From: Hungatella sp. UBA3147 | GTDB lineage: Bacteria; Bacillota; Clostridia; Lachnospirales; Lachnospiraceae | Reading direction: 5' to 3' | Assembly (NCBI GenBank): GCA_002365025.1 | Contig: DEYX01000205.1 | Coordinates: 1 to 9,624, forward strand | Length of the DNA: 9,624 nucleotides | In this document: piece by piece, positions 6,533 to 9,624 of the stretch | Layout of the letters: each line of letters starts with the position of its first letter | How positions within the stretch are numbered: position 1 is the stretch's first letter | Program-made: the position numbers and the translations under genes | Notes under the pieces: generated by a model | The model's database searches: none | What the model was told of the DNA's origin: nothing | The model's input: the letters and a program-made list of their open reading frames with translations, nothing else

Positions 6533-6554
6533 TTGGAATTACATCGTATATGCA

Positions 6555-6573
6555 CGGGAGAGACGTCCTCCCG
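6555..6573 (+). other. Small leader hairpin before the binding-protein gene
   Basis: CGGGAG (6555-6560) pairs with CTCCCG (6568-6573) around a 7-nt loop containing GACGTC. It sits 40 bases before the binding-protein start, without a T-run. It may stabilise the transcript leader; no function is certain. No confident -35/-10 pair was found between the operator and this gene. Confidence 0.35.
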
Positions 6574-6613
6574 GATATATAAAAAAACCATATATGAATG
6601 AGAGGGATTTATT

Positions 6614-7687
6614 ATGAAGAAACGAGCTTTAGCATTGATGATGGCGGTCATGATGGCAGGAACACTGACTGCATGCGGCGGAAATTCAACCGCAAAGTCC
6701 GCGGAAACGACTCAGGCGGCAACAACAACGGCAGCAACAACGGCGGCGGAAAGTGAAAAGCCGGCGGAACCAGAGGCAAAATCAGGTCCTTACAAAGTAA
6801 CGGTGATCATCAAAGCAACAGACTCATCCTACTGGCAGACGGTATTGCTTGGGGCGAAGGCAGCTGCTGCTGAGAGCAATGGGGAGATTGAAGTAACGAC
6901 TGCCGGTCCGGCATCTGAGACAGGAATTGATGAGCAGGTTACAATACTGGAAAATGCTATTTCCGCAAAGCCGGATGGCATAGTCATTGCATCCATCAGT
7001 TCTGAGGCAACTGTTCCGGCTGTAGAGGAGGCGGTAGCTGCAGGGATCCCCGTTGTAACTGTTGATAATAAATTAGCAACCAATGTTTATACCCAGCATC
7101 TGGCAACCGACCATTTTGCAGCCGCATCAACGGCAGCTGAGAAAATGGTGGAGCAGTGGAAGGAAGCAGGAGTCGATCCAGCAGGTAAAAAGGTTGCTGT
7201 AATCAGTGCGGACTCCGGTTCTGCTGTAAATCAGGCTCGTTGTGAGGGATTTGCAGATAAGGTGAAAGAACTGGTTCCAGATATTACATTAATAGAGACT
7301 CAGTATTGTGATAACGATATTGCAAAAGCACAGGATGCAGTAGACAATCTGATTCTTGCAAACGCAGATCTGATCGGAATCTTCGGAGATAATAACCACA
7401 TGGGAGATGGCATTGCGAATTCGATTGCTCAGAATGAGAAGTCCGGAAGTATCATTGCCTATGCATTTGACTCTGATGATACGGAAATCGAAGCAATTAA
7501 AAATGGTGCATTAACTGGAATCGTTGTTCAGGATCCATATGGAATGGGATATGAAGGGGTACTTTCCGTAATTGCATCTTTAAAAGGCAAGAGTGTTGAG
7601 CATGATGTTGTAGCAGCTACGACTCTGGTAACCAAAGACAATTTGGACGTGCCGGAAGTGCAGAAGCTGCTGTACCCGGGCAAATAA
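6614..7687 (+). CDS. CUT2-family sugar ABC transporter, substrate-binding lipoprotein
   Basis: Extracellular sugar-binding lipoprotein of 357 residues that delivers its ligand to the ATPase/permease encoded downstream. Lipoprotein signal peptide: MKKRALAL, hydrophobic core, lipobox LTAC with lipidated Cys21. Residues 24-57 form an Ala/Thr-rich then Glu/Pro-rich tether. The two-lobe periplasmic-binding fold of the RbsB type (Peripla_BP_4) follows: VTVIIKATDSSYWQTVLLGA (63-82), PDGIVIASI, GIPVVTVDNK (144-153), AVNQARCEGF (204-213), IGIFGDNN (254-261) and GIVVQDPYGMGYEGV (302-316), the usual CUT2 closing motif. The ATG follows GAGGG (6602-6606) by 7 bases. Family membership is clear. The sugar is not: ribose, galactose, xylose and allose binders share this fold, and I cannot assign one. 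A 37-base gap leads to the ATPase gene, so they are one operon. Confidence 0.92.
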   Translation: MKKRALALMMAVMMAGTLTACGGNSTAKSAETTQAATTTAATTAAESEKPAEPEAKSGPYKVTVIIKATDSSYWQTVLLGAKAAAAESNGEIEVTTAGPASETGIDEQVTILENAISAKPDGIVIASISSEATVPAVEEAVAAGIPVVTVDNKLATNVYTQHLATDHFAAASTAAEKMVEQWKEAGVDPAGKKVAVISADSGSAVNQARCEGFADKVKELVPDITLIETQYCDNDIAKAQDAVDNLILANADLIGIFGDNNHMGDGIANSIAQNEKSGSIIAYAFDSDDTEIEAIKNGALTGIVVQDPYGMGYEGVLSVIASLKGKSVEHDVVAATTLVTKDNLDVPEVQKLLYPGK

Positions 7688-7724
7688 TATAAGTCAATTG
7701 CCTAAAGTTTATGGAGGTTGGCAA

Positions 7725-9236
7725 ATGCAGGAACAAATAACACCCATTGTCTCCATGAAAGGAATTGTAAAGGAGTTCCCAGGTGTACGCGCGCTTTCCG
7801 GCGTAGACCTGGAGCTCCTTCCAGGAGAAGTGCATGCGCTGGTAGGTGAGAATGGCGCGGGTAAATCCACAATTATTAAAATACTGATGGGAGTCTATGC
7901 CAAAACTGAAGGAGAAATCTATTTAAACGGTGAGAAAGAGGATATCAAATCCCCGTTTCATGCACAATCACTGGGATTGGGGGCCGTGTATCAGGATGTA
8001 AATCTGGCGCAGCATCTTTCTGTCGCTGAGAACTTCTTTATGGGGCAGCTGCCCAGAACAAAATTCGGTACCGTAGATTATACCCGCATGTATAGGGAAA
8101 CAAAAGAAACACTGGACTCCATCGAAGTGCATGTAGATCCGAAAGCAATTATCAGAACGCTGTCAGTGGCACAGCAGGAGATGGTAGCAATTGGAAAAAC
8201 CATGCATCAAAAGGCAAAGGCAGTCATTTTTGATGAGCCGACGGCACTTCTGACGTCGGATGAGACAAAGCAGCTGTTTGGAATCATCCAAAAGCTGAAA
8301 CAGGACGGAGTAGGGGTTTTGTATATCTCACACCGTATGGAAGAAATATTCAGTATCTGTGACCGGGCAACTGTTTTAAAGGATGGCTGCCTGATAGGAA
8401 CCGTTGATATCGAAAATACGGATGAAGACCGCCTGATTTCCATGATGGTGGGAAGAAATGTAAATGATATGTATCAGATTGAGCATGTGGAACCGGGTGA
8501 GACGATTCTAAAGGTAGAAGATATCTCAGGGGGCACAGCCTTTCAACATATCAGCTTTGAAGTGAAACGGGGCGAGATCTTTGGCATGTTTGGTTTAGTG
8601 GGTTCGGGGCGGACAGAAATTGCAAGAGCGATTTTCGGAGCCGATGCCAAGAATTCGGGTAAGGTGACCTTTATGGGGAAACCGGCAGATTTTACCAGGC
8701 CGGTTCAGGGAATCCAGGCCGGAATCGCACTGCTCCCGGAAGACAGGCGGGCTCAGGGGCTGGCACTGGGCATGTCGGTTGCAGACAATACCAATATGGT
8801 TGCAGTACGCCAAATCACTCGTCTGGGGGTTATGAATAAAGGCAAAGGCGAGCAAATTGCCCGGCATTATGCAGAAAAACTGAGGACAAAGACACCTACG
8901 GTTTACCAACGGGTAAAGAATCTGTCCGGTGGGAATCAGCAGAAGGTAGTTATATCAAAATGGCTGGCCCAGGACAGTGATTTGTTTATCTTTGATGAGC
9001 CTACAGTCGGCGTTGATGTGGGGGCAAAGCTTGAAATCTATAAAGTATTTGAATCACTGATTAAGGAAGGAAAGACCATAATCATTATATCCTCCTATCT
9101 TCCGGAGGTGATGGGCCTTGCAAACAGAATGATGGTGGTGTATGAAGGACGTCAGATGGGAATCATTACCCGGGAAGAGTTTACCGATGAAAACATCATG
9201 CGTTATGCTTCGGGTATGAAAGGAAAGGAGTCATAG
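7725..9236 (+). CDS. CUT2-family sugar ABC transporter, ATP-binding protein (RbsA/MglA-like)
   Basis: Cytoplasmic ATPase of 503 residues made of two fused nucleotide-binding domains, the CUT2 hallmark. Domain 1: Walker A GENGAGKST (41-49), Q-loop near Q90, signature LSVAQQ (146-151), Walker B AVIFDEP (166-172), H-loop H203. Domain 2: the Walker A place reads GLVGSGRTE (290-298) without the Lys, with LPEDRR (337-342), signature LSGGNQQ (400-406), Walker B FIFDEP (421-426), and SSYLPE where the H-loop would be. A degenerate second Walker A and a non-canonical first signature are normal for RbsA/MglA-type proteins, so this should be active. The ATG at 7725 follows GGAGG (7713-7717) by 7 bases; a TTG at 7698 in frame has no ribosome binding site and is rejected. 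Substrate is not readable from the ATPase; rbsA, mglA and xylG are look-alikes. Confidence 0.94.
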   Translation: MQEQITPIVSMKGIVKEFPGVRALSGVDLELLPGEVHALVGENGAGKSTIIKILMGVYAKTEGEIYLNGEKEDIKSPFHAQSLGLGAVYQDVNLAQHLSVAENFFMGQLPRTKFGTVDYTRMYRETKETLDSIEVHVDPKAIIRTLSVAQQEMVAIGKTMHQKAKAVIFDEPTALLTSDETKQLFGIIQKLKQDGVGVLYISHRMEEIFSICDRATVLKDGCLIGTVDIENTDEDRLISMMVGRNVNDMYQIEHVEPGETILKVEDISGGTAFQHISFEVKRGEIFGMFGLVGSGRTEIARAIFGADAKNSGKVTFMGKPADFTRPVQGIQAGIALLPEDRRAQGLALGMSVADNTNMVAVRQITRLGVMNKGKGEQIARHYAEKLRTKTPTVYQRVKNLSGGNQQKVVISKWLAQDSDLFIFDEPTVGVDVGAKLEIYKVFESLIKEGKTIIIISSYLPEVMGLANRMMVVYEGRQMGIITREEFTDENIMRYASGMKGKES

Positions 9237-9241
9237 AGGCT

Positions 9242-9624
9242 ATGGCAGAGAAGAAAAGACAAAATCTGTTCCTGTCTCGTTTTCAGACAGAGCTGCTCTT
9301 AGTTGGAATTTTAATTGTATTATTTTTGTTCTTTGGAGTGAAGTCACCGGTATTTTTAAAGGTGGATACACTGATGAAGCTGTTAAAGCAGGCTTCTATC
9401 TATGGGATTATAGCAATCGGTATGACCTTTGTCATTACGTCATCCGGTATTGATTTGTCTGTTGGCTCAGTCGTCGGTTTGTCGGGGATTGTGGTTTCCA
9501 TGTGTATGGTAAGTGGGATTCCGGTCATTCTATCAATCCTGATTGCCATCGGTGCAAGTATATTAGTTGGATTGTTTAACGGAGTCCTGGTACATAATGC
9601 AAAAGTGCCGCCGTTCATTGCGAC
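9242..9624 (+). CDS. CUT2-family sugar ABC transporter permease (3'-truncated by window edge)
   Basis: Membrane channel subunit of the transporter; only the first 127 codons are in the window. It starts at ATG 9242, 5 bases after the ATPase stop, with AAGGAG at 9225-9230 inside the ATPase gene. A basic cytoplasmic N-terminus (MAEKKRQN) is followed by hydrophobic segments at about 17-33 and 49-66, then SSGIDLSVGSVVGLSG (67-82), the characteristic CUT2 permease motif, then about 84-112, and finally LFNGVLVHNAKVPPFIAT, matching the RbsC-type GxxNGxLV...PxFIATLG block. Family members are about 310-350 residues, so more than half lies beyond the window. The tight spacing shows it belongs to the same operon. 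Confidence 0.92.
   Translation, partial: MAEKKRQNLFLSRFQTELLLVGILIVLFLFFGVKSPVFLKVDTLMKLLKQASIYGIIAIGMTFVITSSGIDLSVGSVVGLSGIVVSMCMVSGIPVILSILIAIGASILVGLFNGVLVHNAKVPPFIA

Noticed and set aside
6596..6608. ATG at 6596 as start of the binding protein
   Set aside because: It lacks a ribosome binding site, while ATG 6614 has GAGGG and begins a proper lipoprotein signal peptide.
6655..6785. Ala/Thr-rich stretch as a tandem repeat or slippage site
   Set aside because: Codons vary and there is no exact repeat unit; it is the usual flexible tether after a lipobox.
7698..7724. Longer ATPase from a TTG at 7698
   Set aside because: No ribosome binding site; GGAGG at 7713-7717 serves the ATG at 7725.
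8066..8073. GGTACCG in the ATPase gene as a fourth operator
   Set aside because: Lacks the flanking half-site and the central CCGG/GCGG symmetry of the three proposed operators; it is coding sequence.
8592..8618. Missing Walker A lysine in the second ATPase domain as a defect
   Set aside because: GxxGxGRT without Lys is normal for the second domain of RbsA/MglA-type proteins.

Overview
The window reads as part of a low-to-mid GC Gram-positive (Firmicutes) chromosome, most likely a gut clostridium of the Lachnospiraceae or Enterocloster kind. This is inferred from the strong AGGAGG-type ribosome binding sites, a lipoprotein sugar-binding protein, the LacI plus CUT2 transporter layout and a VanRS/VanY set of clostridial/enterococcal type. 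All genes are on the + strand. No RNA gene, CRISPR array, transposase or replication origin was seen.

Layout. (1) 1-2094 is the 3' three-quarters or so of a family GH2 beta-mannosidase, cut by the window edge and closed by a very strong 23-bp terminator hairpin (2150-2204). (2) 2205-5250 is a glycopeptide-sensing block: vanR, vanS (overlapping vanR by 11 bp) and vanY (membrane-anchored D,D-carboxypeptidase). No vanH, vanA-type ligase or vanX lies between or beside them. Repeats of TCTTAA/TCTTAG type, spaced one helical turn apart, lie upstream of both vanR and vanY and are candidate VanR boxes. A 16-bp perfect inverted repeat sits between vanS and vanY. Just after the vanY stop there is a roughly 20-codon scrap resembling the C-terminus of a histidine kinase. 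(3) 5288-9624 is a sugar-uptake locus: a LacI-family repressor with its own strong promoter, then a CUT2 (ribose/galactose-type) ABC transporter made of a lipoprotein binding protein, a double-domain ATPase and a permease cut by the window end.

How it works together. The LacI protein probably represses itself and the transporter: three CG-centred near-palindromes sharing the core GnnAnCGGTnCCA lie at 5288-5305, at 5429-5446 (just after the predicted lacI start site) and at 6515-6532 (between lacI and the binding protein). The binding protein would deliver a mono- or oligosaccharide to the transporter; the beta-mannosidase suggests a mannose-containing substrate, but that link is only by proximity. 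VanRS would sense a cell-wall signal and switch on VanY, which trims the terminal D-Ala from peptidoglycan precursors. Without a D-Ala-D-Lac or D-Ala-D-Ser ligase here, this is not a complete resistance operon.

The main points of interest are the orphan vanRSY block lying inside a sugar-utilisation region, the kinase remnant at its right edge, and the three-operator LacI circuit.
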